A model generated the notes under the pieces. The model was not told the DNA's origin, ran no database searches, and saw only the letters and a program-made list of their open reading frames with translations. A stretch of 64,000 nucleotides of DNA from contig NZ_JABSNP010000001.1 in NCBI RefSeq assembly GCF_013294115.1, positions 348,911 to 412,910 of the forward strand, in the 5' to 3' direction. This document shows positions 7,654 through 16,862 of this stretch, in pieces. Position numbers and translations under genes: made by a program. Origin of the DNA: Hymenobacter caeli. GTDB lineage: Bacteria > Bacteroidota > Bacteroidia > Cytophagales > Hymenobacteraceae. Each line of letters starts with the position of its first letter. Positions within the stretch are counted from its first letter, which is position 1.

Positions 7654-10059
7654 TTAAAACTTGAAGTTGTATGTCACCGACGGGATGAACGGGAACAGCG
7701 ATACCTGCTGGGCCCGGAAGCCGGTGATGCGGTCAGTGGTTTTATCGCGCACGGTTTCGAAGTAGTCGAAGTAGGCGTTGCGGCGGTTGGTGGCGTTGTA
7801 GATGCTGAAGGTGAAGTCCCGCTCGCCGCCGCGCTGGGTGGGGCGCAGCTTGTACACCAGGCCCAGGTCGAGGCGGGAGTAGGGGATGAGGCGGTAGGAG
7901 TTGCGGTCGGGGTAGACGGGGATGGGGCGCGGGTCGGTGCCGCCGGTGGTGTTGCCCGTGTTGGTGTTGATGTTCGCGCCGCTGATGTCCTGGAAGCCGA
8001 AGCGGCCCGCGGGCAGCGTGGTGAGGTTGCCGCTGGTGAAGATGTAGCTGGCCGTGAGGCTGATGCGCGTGTTGAGCTGGTGCAATACCACCACCGTCAG
8101 GTTGTGGCGGCGGTCGTAGTTGGGGTGGTAGTCCTGGCCGTTGTTCACGCCGGTGGTGCCGCGCTGGGGCCCGATGTTCAGCCAGGCCCAGGCCAGGGTG
8201 TAGCCCACCCAGCCGGTGGTTTTGCCGGTTTTCTTTTCCAAATACAGCTCGTTGCCGTAGCTCCAGCTCTTGCCGAACAGGAACTCGGTGTCCAGCTCGG
8301 GGTTCACGAACAGCTGGGCCCCGTCCTTGAAGTCAATCTGGTTTTTGCCCCACTTGTAGTACACTTCATCGGTCAGCAAGTACTTGCCGCCGCCCAATAA
8401 AAAGCTCATCCCCGTGCTCACCTGCTGCGAGCGTTGCGGCATCACCGAGAGGCGCGACGGGTACCAGATGTCGGTGGGCAGGGTGGCCCCCGAGTTCGTC
8501 ACCAGGTGCACGTACTGGTACATCAGCGCGTAGCTGGCTTTCAGCGAGACGTTGTCGCTCAGGGAGTAGCGGGTGGAGAGGCGCGGCTCCAGGCCGGCGT
8601 AGTTGTTGGTGCCGCTGTGCCAGGCCGAGAGGCGCAGGCCGGCGTCGATTTGCAGCTTGTCGGTGGCCCGGAAGTTGTCGCCCACGTACAAGGCCCCCTC
8701 GTTGGCGGTGTAGCCCACGTCGGCCCCGAAGTTCACCGAGCCGTCGCCGGAGCCGGCCTGCAGGCGGCCCACGCCGAAGCGGTGCGCCGTGGCCGCCGCC
8801 CCGAACTTGATGGCGTGGCGGTCGTTGGGCGTGTACTCGAAGTCGGTGCGCAGGGCGTAGTCGCGGATGGACGAGCCCAGGTTGAAGGTGAACTGGTCGA
8901 GCTTGTTGGTCAAATTGTACTGGTAGTCGGTCACGGTGGCCGTGGTGTTCACCAGCAATTGGGGGTTGAACACGTGGCTCCAGCGCAGCGTGGCCAGGGT
9001 ATTGCCCCAGTTGAAGTTAAAATCGAAGCCGCTGGCATTGCTGGAATAGCCAAATTTGTCGCGCCCCAGGTAGGCACTCAGGTAGAGGTTGTCGTGGGCC
9101 CCCAGCGTATAGTTGGCCTTGAAGTTGAGGTCGTAGAAGTAGTAGTCGGGGATGGGCGTGAAGTCCAGCTTGTTCACGTTGGCCCGGTTGTAGGCCCGGG
9201 TGAACACGTCGAAGTACGTGCGCCGCCCCGACAGGATGAACGAGCCCTTGCCCTTGTTGAGGGGCCCTTCCAGGGTGAGGCGCGAGGAAATCAGCCCCAG
9301 GCCGCCCTCCACGTGGAAGTGCTGCCGGTCGCCCTCGCGCAGCTTCACGTCCACCACCGACGAGAGCCGGCCCCCGAACTGCGCCGGGAAACCGGCCTTG
9401 TACAGGTCCACGCTCTGCACGGCGTCGGAGTTGAACACCGAAAACAGCCCGAACAAGTGGCTGGGGTTGTACACCACGGCGTTGTCGAGCAGGAACAGGT
9501 TCTGGTCGGCCGAGCCGCCGCGCACGAACAGGCCGCTGCTGCCCTCGCCGCCGGGCTGCACGCCGGGCTTGAGCTGCAAGGTTTTGAGGATGTCCACCTC
9601 CCCGAACAGGGCCGGCAGCAGCTTGGCCTCGCGGATGCTGATGTGCTCGACGCCCATCTGCGGGGTTTTGAGTTTCTGCTCCAGCGTCTGGGTGCCCTGC
9701 ACCACTACTTCATCGAGGGCGTTCTCGCTGGCCGTGAGCGGGTACACGAAGCGCTGGTTGCGGGTCAGGTTCACGTCGCTCGTCAGCGACTCGAAGCCCA
9801 CGAAGGCCACCACCACCTGGTAGCGCCCGGCCGGTAGCGTGAGGGAAAAATGGCCCACCGAGTCGGTGGCGGTGCCCGTGTTCAGGGCGGGCACCGCCAC
9901 GCTGGCCCCGGGCAGCACCTCGCCGCCGGCCGCCCGCACCGTGCCGCTGAGCGTGTAACGGGCCTGGGCCCAGGCCGCCGGCCGGGCGGTAACCAGCAGC
10001 AAACCAACTAGTAATAACAGTGCCAGCAGACGGCGTAAATCCAAAATAATCAATTGCAT
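7654..10059 (-). CDS. TonB-dependent receptor with CarboxypepD_reg-like N-terminal domain
   Basis: An 801-residue outer-membrane beta-barrel importer. A signal peptide ends near AAWAQA. Residues about 35-110 form a carboxypeptidase-regulatory-like (Ig-type) domain containing GTVRAAGGEVLPGASV. Next comes the plug with VFVRGG-like GLFVRGGSADQN and LLDNAVVYNPSH, then about 550 residues of alternating aromatic/polar barrel strands ending in the C-terminal aromatic Phe (YNFKF), as expected for BAM recognition. ATG 10059 is used because it starts the signal peptide; the frame remains open upstream into trxA but without support. The ligand is unknown. DUF4249 follows on the same strand. Confidence 0.92.
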   Translation of the reverse strand: MQLIILDLRRLLALLLLVGLLLVTARPAAWAQARYTLSGTVRAAGGEVLPGASVAVPALNTGTATDSVGHFSLTLPAGRYQVVVAFVGFESLTSDVNLTRNQRFVYPLTASENALDEVVVQGTQTLEQKLKTPQMGVEHISIREAKLLPALFGEVDILKTLQLKPGVQPGGEGSSGLFVRGGSADQNLFLLDNAVVYNPSHLFGLFSVFNSDAVQSVDLYKAGFPAQFGGRLSSVVDVKLREGDRQHFHVEGGLGLISSRLTLEGPLNKGKGSFILSGRRTYFDVFTRAYNRANVNKLDFTPIPDYYFYDLNFKANYTLGAHDNLYLSAYLGRDKFGYSSNASGFDFNFNWGNTLATLRWSHVFNPQLLVNTTATVTDYQYNLTNKLDQFTFNLGSSIRDYALRTDFEYTPNDRHAIKFGAAATAHRFGVGRLQAGSGDGSVNFGADVGYTANEGALYVGDNFRATDKLQIDAGLRLSAWHSGTNNYAGLEPRLSTRYSLSDNVSLKASYALMYQYVHLVTNSGATLPTDIWYPSRLSVMPQRSQQVSTGMSFLLGGGKYLLTDEVYYKWGKNQIDFKDGAQLFVNPELDTEFLFGKSWSYGNELYLEKKTGKTTGWVGYTLAWAWLNIGPQRGTTGVNNGQDYHPNYDRRHNLTVVVLHQLNTRISLTASYIFTSGNLTTLPAGRFGFQDISGANINTNTGNTTGGTDPRPIPVYPDRNSYRLIPYSRLDLGLVYKLRPTQRGGERDFTFSIYNATNRRNAYFDYFETVRDKTTDRITGFRAQQVSLFPFIPSVTYNFKF

Positions 10060-10148
10060 AAACGTCGGGCAAAGCGTAGCCAAAGATACGCCGCTCCCAA
10101 CGCCAGCCGGCTGCAACCAGTACGCGGTTTTCGAGCCCCAGCGGTAAT

Positions 10149-10463
10149 TTAACCGGCGTTCATGAAGGGCCCCACGGCGCGGGCCAGCTCGGCGGCGGGC
10201 ACGGCCCCGGCCTGCCGCCACACCGGCTGCCCCTGCCGGAACAAAATCAGCGTGGGGATGCTCTGCACGCGGTACTGCTGGGCCACGGCGGGGTTTTTGT
10301 CCACGTCGATTTTGATGACGCGCAGCTTGCCCTGGTGCTGGGCCGCAAACTGTTGCAGAATGGGGGCCATGGCTTTGCACGGGCCGCACCAGTCGGCAAA
10401 AAAGTCGACCAGCACGGGCATGCCGGGGCTGTCGATGAGTTCGGCGAAGGACTTGCGGGGCAT
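10149..10463 (-). CDS. trxA: Thioredoxin
   Basis: A 104-residue cytosolic thioredoxin with the active site Trp25-Cys26-Gly-Pro-Cys29-Lys30, the cis-proline segment SIPTLILF and the full thioredoxin fold length. ATG 10463 (MPRKSF) gives the usual short N-terminus. An upstream in-frame codon at 10496 would add a Pro-rich tail not typical of the family. There is no signal peptide, so it probably donates electrons to cytosolic reductases (ribonucleotide reductase, methionine sulfoxide reductase, peroxiredoxins). Confidence 0.95.
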   Translation of the reverse strand: MPRKSFAELIDSPGMPVLVDFFADWCGPCKAMAPILQQFAAQHQGKLRVIKIDVDKNPAVAQQYRVQSIPTLILFRQGQPVWRQAGAVPAAELARAVGPFMNAG

Positions 10464-10536
10464 ATGGGGTCGGCTTACGGTAAATGGTGGCAGCACCAGG
10501 GCCCGGGGCCCGGCGCGTGGCTTGGGCTGGTAAACG

Positions 10537-10561
10537 AAAAAAGCCCGGTTTCGGCCGGACT
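10537..10561 (-). terminator. intrinsic terminator
   Basis: On the minus strand a 7-bp stem (agtccgg/ccgggct, one G-T pair, loop ccgaaa) is followed by a run of six T. It lies downstream of the secreted protein gene at 10721-11176 and upstream of trxA. Confidence 0.7.
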
Positions 10562-10619
10562 TATTAAACGCTTCGTTACAGCGGCTTCGTAACCGACGGG
10601 CGGCGCGGTACCGGCCCGT

Positions 10620-10684
10620 ACCACCAAGCTGTGCTTGGTCTCGCCCCAGGGGCCCTCATGCGAGACTAAGCGCAGCTTGGTGGT
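10620..10684. repeat. imperfect inverted repeat with 25-nt arms
   Basis: Bases 10620-10644 and 10660-10684 are reverse complements with two mismatches, both transitions, around a 15-nt loop rich in G and C. The element sits just after the stop of the secreted protein gene at 10721-11176. Its form matches the other palindromic repeats at gene ends in this window. Confidence 0.7.
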
Positions 10685-10720
10685 GCAGGCTGGTGCCGCA
10701 GCCACGGGCACTGGCAACCG

Positions 10721-11176
10721 CTACGGCTTGTCTTTTTCAATCACCGTTACGTCGTTGCCCACTTCGGGCAGGGCGAAGTGGCCGCCCACGGCTTTTTTGC
10801 CGTTCACCCGGCACTCCCAGGTGTAGCGGCCGGGGGCGGCGGGGGGCGCCTCGCCGGTGCTGGCCTTGAAGTAATCCGACGTGGTGGCCTCGCTCGGAAA
10901 CAGCACGTCGGCCCCGTTCTGGCCTTTTTCAATGGACTTCACCAGCTGGTATTCCTTGCCGGTGCGCTCGCTGCGCACCACGAACGTGGCCGTGTAGGCC
11001 CCCAGCTGGCCGTACTTGTCCAGCACCCCGAGCGTGACGTGGGCCGTGGTGCTCACCATCCAGGTTTGGGCGCGGGCCGGAGCCGGAGCGGCCAGCCACA
11101 GCAGGGCCAGGGCCCCGAGCAGCCGGCCGCCGCGGGCCAGGGAAACAACTGGTTTAATGAGGGTTAATAGACTCAT
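10721..11176 (-). CDS. Secreted protein of unknown function
   Basis: A 151-residue protein with a long signal peptide (hydrophobic LLGALALLWLAA, cleavage near ARAQT). The mature part of about 115 residues has alternating hydrophobic residues (VTLGVLDKYG, YTATFVVRSE, GRYTWECRV) suggesting a single beta-sandwich domain. One Cys remains in the mature protein. I do not recognise a family. It starts at ATG 11176, divergent from the HNH gene, and is followed by a palindromic repeat and a terminator, so it seems to be transcribed alone. Confidence 0.7.
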   Translation of the reverse strand: MSLLTLIKPVVSLARGGRLLGALALLWLAAPAPARAQTWMVSTTAHVTLGVLDKYGQLGAYTATFVVRSERTGKEYQLVKSIEKGQNGADVLFPSEATTSDYFKASTGEAPPAAPGRYTWECRVNGKKAVGGHFALPEVGNDVTVIEKDKP

Positions 11177-11353
11177 AGCGGTTAAATAAGAAAAAGTAGT
11201 AGAAACAAAGGATAGGCGTTTGCGCTAAAAAAACAGGATTAGCAGTTCAGGTCCAAGGTAAGGATTTTGTTGAAAAATGTGGCGCCCCGGGCAACTTGGC
11301 TGCGGCCGCCGGGGTTTATTTCCTGCCGGCAACCCCGCCGCCGGCCCGTGCCC

Positions 11354-11680
11354 ATGCCCCGTCGCCCCGCTTCGCCGCCCGCCTCCTGGCCCCCGGCCCC
11401 CGCGCCCGCCGGCCCGCGCTGCGGCCTGTGCGAGCGCGAGGTGCAGGCCACCTCGCGCCACCATCTGGTGCCCCGCGAGGAAGGCGGCCGCCACGGCCCC
11501 GTCGTCGATTTGTGCCAGCCCTGCCACAGCAGCGTCCACCGCTTCCTCAGCAACCGCGCCCTGGCCCGCACCTACGCCACGGTAGAGGCCCTGCGCACCG
11601 CCGAGGAGCTGCAAACCTACTTGCGCTGGGTGAAGAAGCAGCGCGTGGAGCGCATCACCAACCGCCGGGGCCGGGGCTGA
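11354..11680 (+). CDS. Small HNH endonuclease-like protein
   Basis: A 108-residue protein with the zinc-stabilised HNH (beta-beta-alpha-metal) pattern: Cys23-x2-Cys26, the His36-His37 pair in RHHLVP, then Cys54-x2-Cys57-His58 and His62. This is the core of HNH nucleases that cut DNA non-specifically or as part of larger systems. The N-terminal 20 residues are Pro/Ala-rich and probably disordered. The end of the protein is basic (VKKQRVERITNRRGRG), suiting nucleic-acid binding. The downstream gene begins 21 bases later on the same strand, so the two may be co-transcribed. Its role (repair, restriction or none) cannot be told from the sequence. Confidence 0.75.
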   Translation: MPRRPASPPASWPPAPAPAGPRCGLCEREVQATSRHHLVPREEGGRHGPVVDLCQPCHSSVHRFLSNRALARTYATVEALRTAEELQTYLRWVKKQRVERITNRRGRG

Positions 11681-11701
11681 GCCGTTTCTTTGGGCCCACT
11701 T

Positions 11702-12781
11702 ATGCCCAACCCCGCCCGCTACTTCGTGCCCTTCGCCGCCCTGCGCCGGCAGCCCACCATCGTGGTGGACAGCGTGGGCCTGGGCGCGGCCCTCACCCTG
11801 GCCCACTGGCGCGGGGCCGCCACGCCCGGGCCCCTGCGCGACGACACCAGCGCCGGCTCGGCCCTGCGGGCCCTGCGCGAGCCCGAAACCCCGGGCCTGG
11901 AGGCGCAAGCCGTAACGGCCAATCACTTCGACATCGACGGCTTCGTGGGCGTGTGGAGCTTGCTAAATCCGGTGCTGGCCCTGCGCCACGAGCCACTGCT
12001 GCGCCTGGTAGCCACGCTGGGCGACTTCCGCGAAACCGACCTCGCCCACCCGCTGGCCGACGCGGCGCTAAAGCTGGTCTGCTGGCTGAACGCCGAGGAA
12101 AAAGCCCGCTTCTACGAGCCCTTCGGGGCCCCCGCCCGGCGGCGGCGCGAAGACGAGGCTTCGGCCGAAAAATTTGCCTGGTTCCTGCCGCGCTTCGCCG
12201 ATATCCTGGAAAACCCCGAAGCCGGCCGCGCCGCCTGGGAGCCGGAGTACGCGCGGGTGCGCCGGGCCACGGCCGTGGCCCAGGGCCCCGCCACGCGCCG
12301 CACCGACTACCCGGACGTGGGCCTGGCCATCATCCGCACGCCGGGGCCGCTGCCGTACTACGCGCTGTTCGGTCCCACCGCGGGCTTCGACTGGGTGCTG
12401 AGCCTGTACGAGGGCCAGCGCTACGAGCTGGAGTGCAAGTACACTACCTGGATTGACCTGGAAAGCCGCCCCACGCTGCCCCGCCTGGCCCTGGGGCCCC
12501 TGGCCGCCCGCCTCAACGCCCTGGAAACCAGCGGCCGCGCCTGGGCCGCCGACGGGCCCACCGACACCGGGCCCCTGCTGCGCCTGGCCGGCCCCCGCAA
12601 GCTCAGCAAAGCCCAGCGCTACGCCGACCCCGACGGCCGGCCGATTTACGCCTCATCCATCACGCCGGAGGCGCTGGAGCGGGCAGTGGTGGCGTTTTTT
12701 CGGGAAGGCTACGCGGGGGTGCAGCCCAAAAAGTACTGGACCTGGGCCGAGGTGAAGGCCGTAAGGCAACCACTTGGCTGA
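11702..12781 (+). CDS. Uncharacterised DUF6687-like protein
   Basis: A 359-residue soluble protein with no signal peptide or membrane segment. The N-terminal segments IVVDSVGLGAALTLAHW and ANHFDIDGFVGVWSLLNP resemble, from memory, the DUF6687 family, whose function is unknown; the family name is tentative. The segment YELECKYTTWIDLESR in the second half is rich in charged and aromatic residues. ATG 11702 is preferred over TTG 11690, which would add only four residues. It lies 21 bases after the HNH gene and ends at a hairpin terminator. Confidence 0.6.
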   Translation: MPNPARYFVPFAALRRQPTIVVDSVGLGAALTLAHWRGAATPGPLRDDTSAGSALRALREPETPGLEAQAVTANHFDIDGFVGVWSLLNPVLALRHEPLLRLVATLGDFRETDLAHPLADAALKLVCWLNAEEKARFYEPFGAPARRRREDEASAEKFAWFLPRFADILENPEAGRAAWEPEYARVRRATAVAQGPATRRTDYPDVGLAIIRTPGPLPYYALFGPTAGFDWVLSLYEGQRYELECKYTTWIDLESRPTLPRLALGPLAARLNALETSGRAWAADGPTDTGPLLRLAGPRKLSKAQRYADPDGRPIYASSITPEALERAVVAFFREGYAGVQPKKYWTWAEVKAVRQPLG

Positions 12782-12833
12782 GTAGCGTTGCAGAATGCAA
12801 ACGGGTAGAGTCGCAAAATGCGAGTGGTCAAAA

Positions 12834-12875
12834 AAAGGCGGTCATGCTGAGCGCAGCCGAAGCATGACCGCCTTT
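12834..12875. terminator. bidirectional hairpin terminator of the GTCATGCTGAGC family
   Basis: A 15-bp stem (12834-12848 paired with 12861-12875) with a 12-nt loop is flanked by A and T tracts and lies between convergent genes. Its core ggtcatgctgag recurs in the longer inverted repeat at 17832-17922, so it belongs to a repeat family as well as working as a terminator. Confidence 0.8.
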
Positions 12876-12899
12876 GGATAAACTGTTCACCGCTCATTA

Positions 12900-15800
12900 T
12901 TAATCCACCGCGCACGAGGCGGCCTCGCCCCGCACGCCCACCACGTGCACCGTGCTGGTGCCCCCGGCCCCGGGCTGCACGCGAATCTGGGTGCCGATGC
13001 GGTCCTTGAGGTCGGCCACGTGGGAGATGATGCCAATCATCTTGCCCGAGTGCTGGAGGCGTTCCAGCGCGTCGAGGGCCGTGTTGAGGGCGTCGGGGTC
13101 GAGGCTGCCGAAGCCTTCGTCGATGAACAGCGACTCGATGCGGGCCCGGTGGCCGGCCAGCTCGCTCAGGCCCAGGGCCAGGGCCAGGCTGACGAGGAAG
13201 CTCTCGCCGCCCGAGAGCGAGGCCATCGGGCGCACCGTGTCGGCCTGGTCGTGGTCGATGATTTGCAGCTCCAAATTTCGGTTCGGCGTTTTGAGGATGG
13301 TGTAGCGGCCCGTGAGCTGGCGCAGCCGCAGGTTGGCCAGCCGGGCCAGGTGGCTCAGGGTGAGGCCCTGGGCAAACTGGCTGAACTTGTCGCCCTTGGC
13401 CGAGCCAATTTGCTCGCTCAGGTCCTGCCAGCGCTGCTCCTCCTGCTGGCGCAGCGTGAGCTGGCGCAGGCCGTCGGCCAGCAGCCGGCGGGCGGCATCG
13501 TCCTGGGCCAGCTGGTTGCTGATGGCCCCCAGCTGCTGCTGCAAAATATCGTCGGCCTTGTGCAGCTCCGCCAGCTGCCCCGCCAGGGCCCCGGCCGAAA
13601 GCGGCGTCAGCGCATCGGCCTGGTGCTGGGCCAGTTCTGCCCCGAGCCGGGCTTGCAGCGTGCGCGTGGCCGCCCGGGCCGTGAGGTGGTCTTGCCGGCG
13701 CTGGGCCAGCCGGTCAGCTTCGGCGGCGGGCAACAGCAGGGCCCGGGCTTCGGCCGCATCGGCGAAGCCGGCGGCGGCCAGGGCCGTGGCCAGCTCGGCC
13801 CGCCGCGTCGCCAGGGCCACGCGGTGCTCGGCCAGCCGGACTTGCAGCGTGGCGTGCGCGCTTTGCTCGACGGCCAGCGCTTGCTCGTGGCTAGTCAGCT
13901 GGTGTTGCGCCTGTTGCAGCGCATCGGCGAGCTGCTGGGTGGCGCGCCGCAGCTGGCCGGCGGCGGCGGTCGGGTCGGGGCCGGCGTAGTGGGCCTGGCG
14001 CGTGGCCTGGCGCTGCTCGATGGCGAGCTGGTCGGCGGCCAGCGCGGCGGCCTCCGCGGACAGCTCGCCGGCCCGGCCGGCCAGCTTTTCCGCGTGGACC
14101 CTGTACTGAATTTTAAGCTCCAGTAACCCGCCGCCTACTTTTTCCAGGTTCCCCACCTGCGTTTCGTAGAAGCCCGCCCGCTCGGCCAGCGTGGCCAGCA
14201 CGCCGTCGTAGGGCGGCCGGGCGGGCAGCGTCAGCCGGTGCGGCCGCAGCAGTTCGCGAATAGCGTTTTGGAAAACGTCGGCCTGCTCGTACCAGTCAAC
14301 CAGCTCGTCTTCAAGCTTCACCAATTCGGCCCCGGTGGCAGTCTGCCGGTCCAGCAGCCGCGGAATCTCCCGCTGGGCGGCGGTGGCGGCCTCGCCGGCT
14401 TTCAGGTACTTCTCGCGCAGCGCGGCCAGCTTGTCGTCCAGCACGGCGAGGCGGCGGCGGTCGGCTACGGCGGTGCCTTGCGCCGTGGCGGCGGCACCCA
14501 GCAAGGCGCGCACGGCGGCTGGGTCGGCGGGCTGGGCGGGGGGCGGGGTCAGGGCCCCCGCCAGGTCCGCGGCCTGCTGGCGGGCTACTTCGGCGGCGGC
14601 GGCGGCTTCTTGGCGCAACTGCTGGCGCTGCTGCTGGGCGGCCTGGCGGCGGGCCAGGTCGTGGGCGGCGCGGCGCAAGTCGTCGTCCAGCGCGGCCAGG
14701 GCCTGCTGCTGCTGCGTCACGCGCAATTCCTGCTCGTCGGCCTCCGCGCTGAAATCGGGCGCAAACACGTGCTCCCGGGCCCCGCACAGGGCGCAAGGCT
14801 GGCCGGGCCGCAAGTGCTGGCGGTGGGCGTTGAGGTCGGCCAGGGCCTGCTGGGCCCGCAGCTCGCGGCGGTAGCTGTCGAGCAGGCGCAGGCCGTCGGC
14901 GCGGCGGGTTTCGAGGTGGCCCAGGGCTGCTTCGGCCGCGGCCAAAATGGGCGCTTCTTCGGCGGCCTGGGCGGCCAGGGCCCCGGCGCGGGCGTGGTGC
15001 TCGTGGGCGGCCTCGGCCTTGGGCAGCAACTGCTGCAAACCCTGCCAGTGGGCGGTAAGGTCGTCGGCGCGCTGGGCCAGGGCGGGGGCGGTGGTGCCCG
15101 CCAGCAGCGCGTCGCGCTCGGTGCGGCACGGCTGGCCTTCTTCCTTGATGGCCCGCTGGCGGTCCAGGGCTTCGGTTTCGAGGCTGTGCTGGCGGAAAAG
15201 GTCGGCCCCGGTGGTGCGCTGGGCGATGCGCAGCTCGTCGCGCCGGGCCTCGCGCACGGCCGTTTCCTTCTGCGCGCCCTGCAAGTCGATGATTTCGCGG
15301 TCGAGGGCGAGGAGCTGGTTCTTCAGGTCGGCCTCGGGGCTGTGGTCGATGAGCCAGCGGTCGAGGGCAGCGGTTTCGGTTGCCAAGGCCTCAATTTCCT
15401 GCGCCTGGCGGGCCAGGTCGGTGCGCGCTTGCTCGTGGGCGCACTGGGCCTGGGCGTGGGCGGCGCTTTTCTTGGCCAGCTCCTGCTGCGCCACGGCAAT
15501 GGCGGCGTCCTGCTTGCCGGCTTCCTCCAGCTGGGGGCGCAGGCGGCTTTCTTCGGCCAGCGCGGCGGCGTGGGCGGCGGCGTCGGCGGCCACACGCTCG
15601 GCGGCGGCGGCCACGGCCTGGGCGAGGCGGGGCAAAGTTTCCTCCTGCTGCTGGTGCTGCGCGGCGTCGCCGCCCAAGGCTTTTTCGGCCTCGGCGGCCA
15701 GGGCCAACGGCGCGGCCAAGTCCTTGGCGCGCAGGTGGCCGGCCAGGCGGGCAAACTCGGGTTGCAGGGCGGCGTCGGCCCGGTGCAGGGCCCCGGCCTG

Positions 15801-16616
15801 GCGGTCGGCGTCGGCGGCTTGGCGTTCGAGCTGGTCGAGAATGGTGCGCCAGGTCTGGAACACGTGCAGCTCCTGCTGCTGTTCGTAGTGCCCTTCGGCT
15901 TCTTCGTGCAGCGCGTCGAGCCGCGCTTCCAGGGCCCCGCGCTCGTCGTCGGCCAGCAGGCGGGTGGCGTCGAGCTGGGCCCGCAGCAGCTTGGTCGCCA
16001 GCTCTTCGGCCTTGGCTTTCTCGAACGCGGCCACCGACAGCCGCGAGTAGATGCCCACGTTGGTCATCTTCTCCAGCAGGGCGCTGCGCTCCTTTTCCGG
16101 GGCGTGCAGGAAGCGGGCAAACTTGCCCTGGCTCAGCAGCACCGACTGCTCGAACTGCCCAAAGTCGAGGCCCGACAGCTCGCTCACCCGGGCCGGCACC
16201 GTTTCCTTGCCGCTGGCAACGGCCGCCCCCGAAGGGCTGAGCACCAGCGTCATGGCGTCCTGGCCGAGGCCGCCTTTGTCGTCGCCGCGGGTTTTGCGCT
16301 TCACTTCCCAGCGCGAGCGGTAGCGCACCCGGGCCACGGTGCCGGTATCGGCGTTGGTTTCGTGCACCTCAAACTCGACCTCCGAAAACGCGAAGCCCGC
16401 GTGGCGGCTCACCATCTCGCCCACCTGGCGGTCGTGGCGCGGCACCCGGCCGTAGAGGCCCACGGCAATGGCGTCGAGCAGCGTGCTTTTGCCCGCCCCG
16501 GTGGGCCCCGTGATGGCAAACAGGCCCGTGTCGGCCAGCGGCGTGGCGTCGAAGCGAATCAGGAACGGGCCCGGCAGCGAGTTGAGGTTGGCGAAGTGAA
16601 CGCTAATAATTTTCAT
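12900..16616 (-). CDS. sbcC: Nuclease SbcCD subunit C (SMC-like ATPase)
   Basis: A 1238-residue Rad50-type ATPase that with SbcD opens hairpins and trims DNA ends. The N-terminal half of the ATPase has Walker A GPTGAGKST near residue 40. Two long Ala/Gln/Glu-rich coiled-coil arms surround the zinc hook PCALC (Cys608 and Cys611). The C-terminal half has the ABC signature SLSGGESF and Walker B LFIDEGFGSLD. The length is usual (about 1050-1250). ATG 16616 (MKIISVHFANLNSL) matches the family start. sbcD is on the same strand but 2.1 kb away (18727-19995), with a plus-strand hydrolase and a small secreted protein gene between them, so the usual sbcD-sbcC operon is broken. Confidence 0.95.
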   Translation of the reverse strand: MKIISVHFANLNSLPGPFLIRFDATPLADTGLFAITGPTGAGKSTLLDAIAVGLYGRVPRHDRQVGEMVSRHAGFAFSEVEFEVHETNADTGTVARVRYRSRWEVKRKTRGDDKGGLGQDAMTLVLSPSGAAVASGKETVPARVSELSGLDFGQFEQSVLLSQGKFARFLHAPEKERSALLEKMTNVGIYSRLSVAAFEKAKAEELATKLLRAQLDATRLLADDERGALEARLDALHEEAEGHYEQQQELHVFQTWRTILDQLERQAADADRQAGALHRADAALQPEFARLAGHLRAKDLAAPLALAAEAEKALGGDAAQHQQQEETLPRLAQAVAAAAERVAADAAAHAAALAEESRLRPQLEEAGKQDAAIAVAQQELAKKSAAHAQAQCAHEQARTDLARQAQEIEALATETAALDRWLIDHSPEADLKNQLLALDREIIDLQGAQKETAVREARRDELRIAQRTTGADLFRQHSLETEALDRQRAIKEEGQPCRTERDALLAGTTAPALAQRADDLTAHWQGLQQLLPKAEAAHEHHARAGALAAQAAEEAPILAAAEAALGHLETRRADGLRLLDSYRRELRAQQALADLNAHRQHLRPGQPCALCGAREHVFAPDFSAEADEQELRVTQQQQALAALDDDLRRAAHDLARRQAAQQQRQQLRQEAAAAAEVARQQAADLAGALTPPPAQPADPAAVRALLGAAATAQGTAVADRRRLAVLDDKLAALREKYLKAGEAATAAQREIPRLLDRQTATGAELVKLEDELVDWYEQADVFQNAIRELLRPHRLTLPARPPYDGVLATLAERAGFYETQVGNLEKVGGGLLELKIQYRVHAEKLAGRAGELSAEAAALAADQLAIEQRQATRQAHYAGPDPTAAAGQLRRATQQLADALQQAQHQLTSHEQALAVEQSAHATLQVRLAEHRVALATRRAELATALAAAGFADAAEARALLLPAAEADRLAQRRQDHLTARAATRTLQARLGAELAQHQADALTPLSAGALAGQLAELHKADDILQQQLGAISNQLAQDDAARRLLADGLRQLTLRQQEEQRWQDLSEQIGSAKGDKFSQFAQGLTLSHLARLANLRLRQLTGRYTILKTPNRNLELQIIDHDQADTVRPMASLSGGESFLVSLALALGLSELAGHRARIESLFIDEGFGSLDPDALNTALDALERLQHSGKMIGIISHVADLKDRIGTQIRVQPGAGGTSTVHVVGVRGEAASCAVD

Positions 16617-16782
16617 TCGAATCAATTTCCCAGCAATACTCCCCGAAGGTACGGCCGCCCCGGGGCCCCTGCGGGCTAAAATGGCGAAAAGCCCGCGTTA
16701 GGTTCCGGCCGGGAATGCGGCGGATGCCTAGCCGTGGCGGGCGGTGGCGGCAACCCCGTCGGCGCGGGGGCCGTTGACGAAG

Positions 16783-16826
16783 CCGGCCCCCAGGGCCCGC
16801 CCGGCCGGGCGGGCCCTGGGGGCCGG
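16783..16826. repeat. perfect 44-bp palindrome, no loop
   Basis: Bases 16783-16804 and 16805-16826 are exact reverse complements with no spacer, very GC-rich. The palindrome lies in the 246-base gap between the divergent sbcC and hydrolase starts, 36 bases before the hydrolase ATG. It could extrude a cruciform, or fold the hydrolase 5' untranslated RNA into a strong stem. Confidence 0.85.
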
Positions 16827-16862
16827 TTGGGCGGTTGGCTTCACCACAATTCCTTGCAAACC

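Noticed and set aside
14238..16679. 813-codon plus-strand open frame opposite sbcC
   Set aside because: Gly/Gln/Val-rich antisense translation of the SbcC coiled coil; no motifs.
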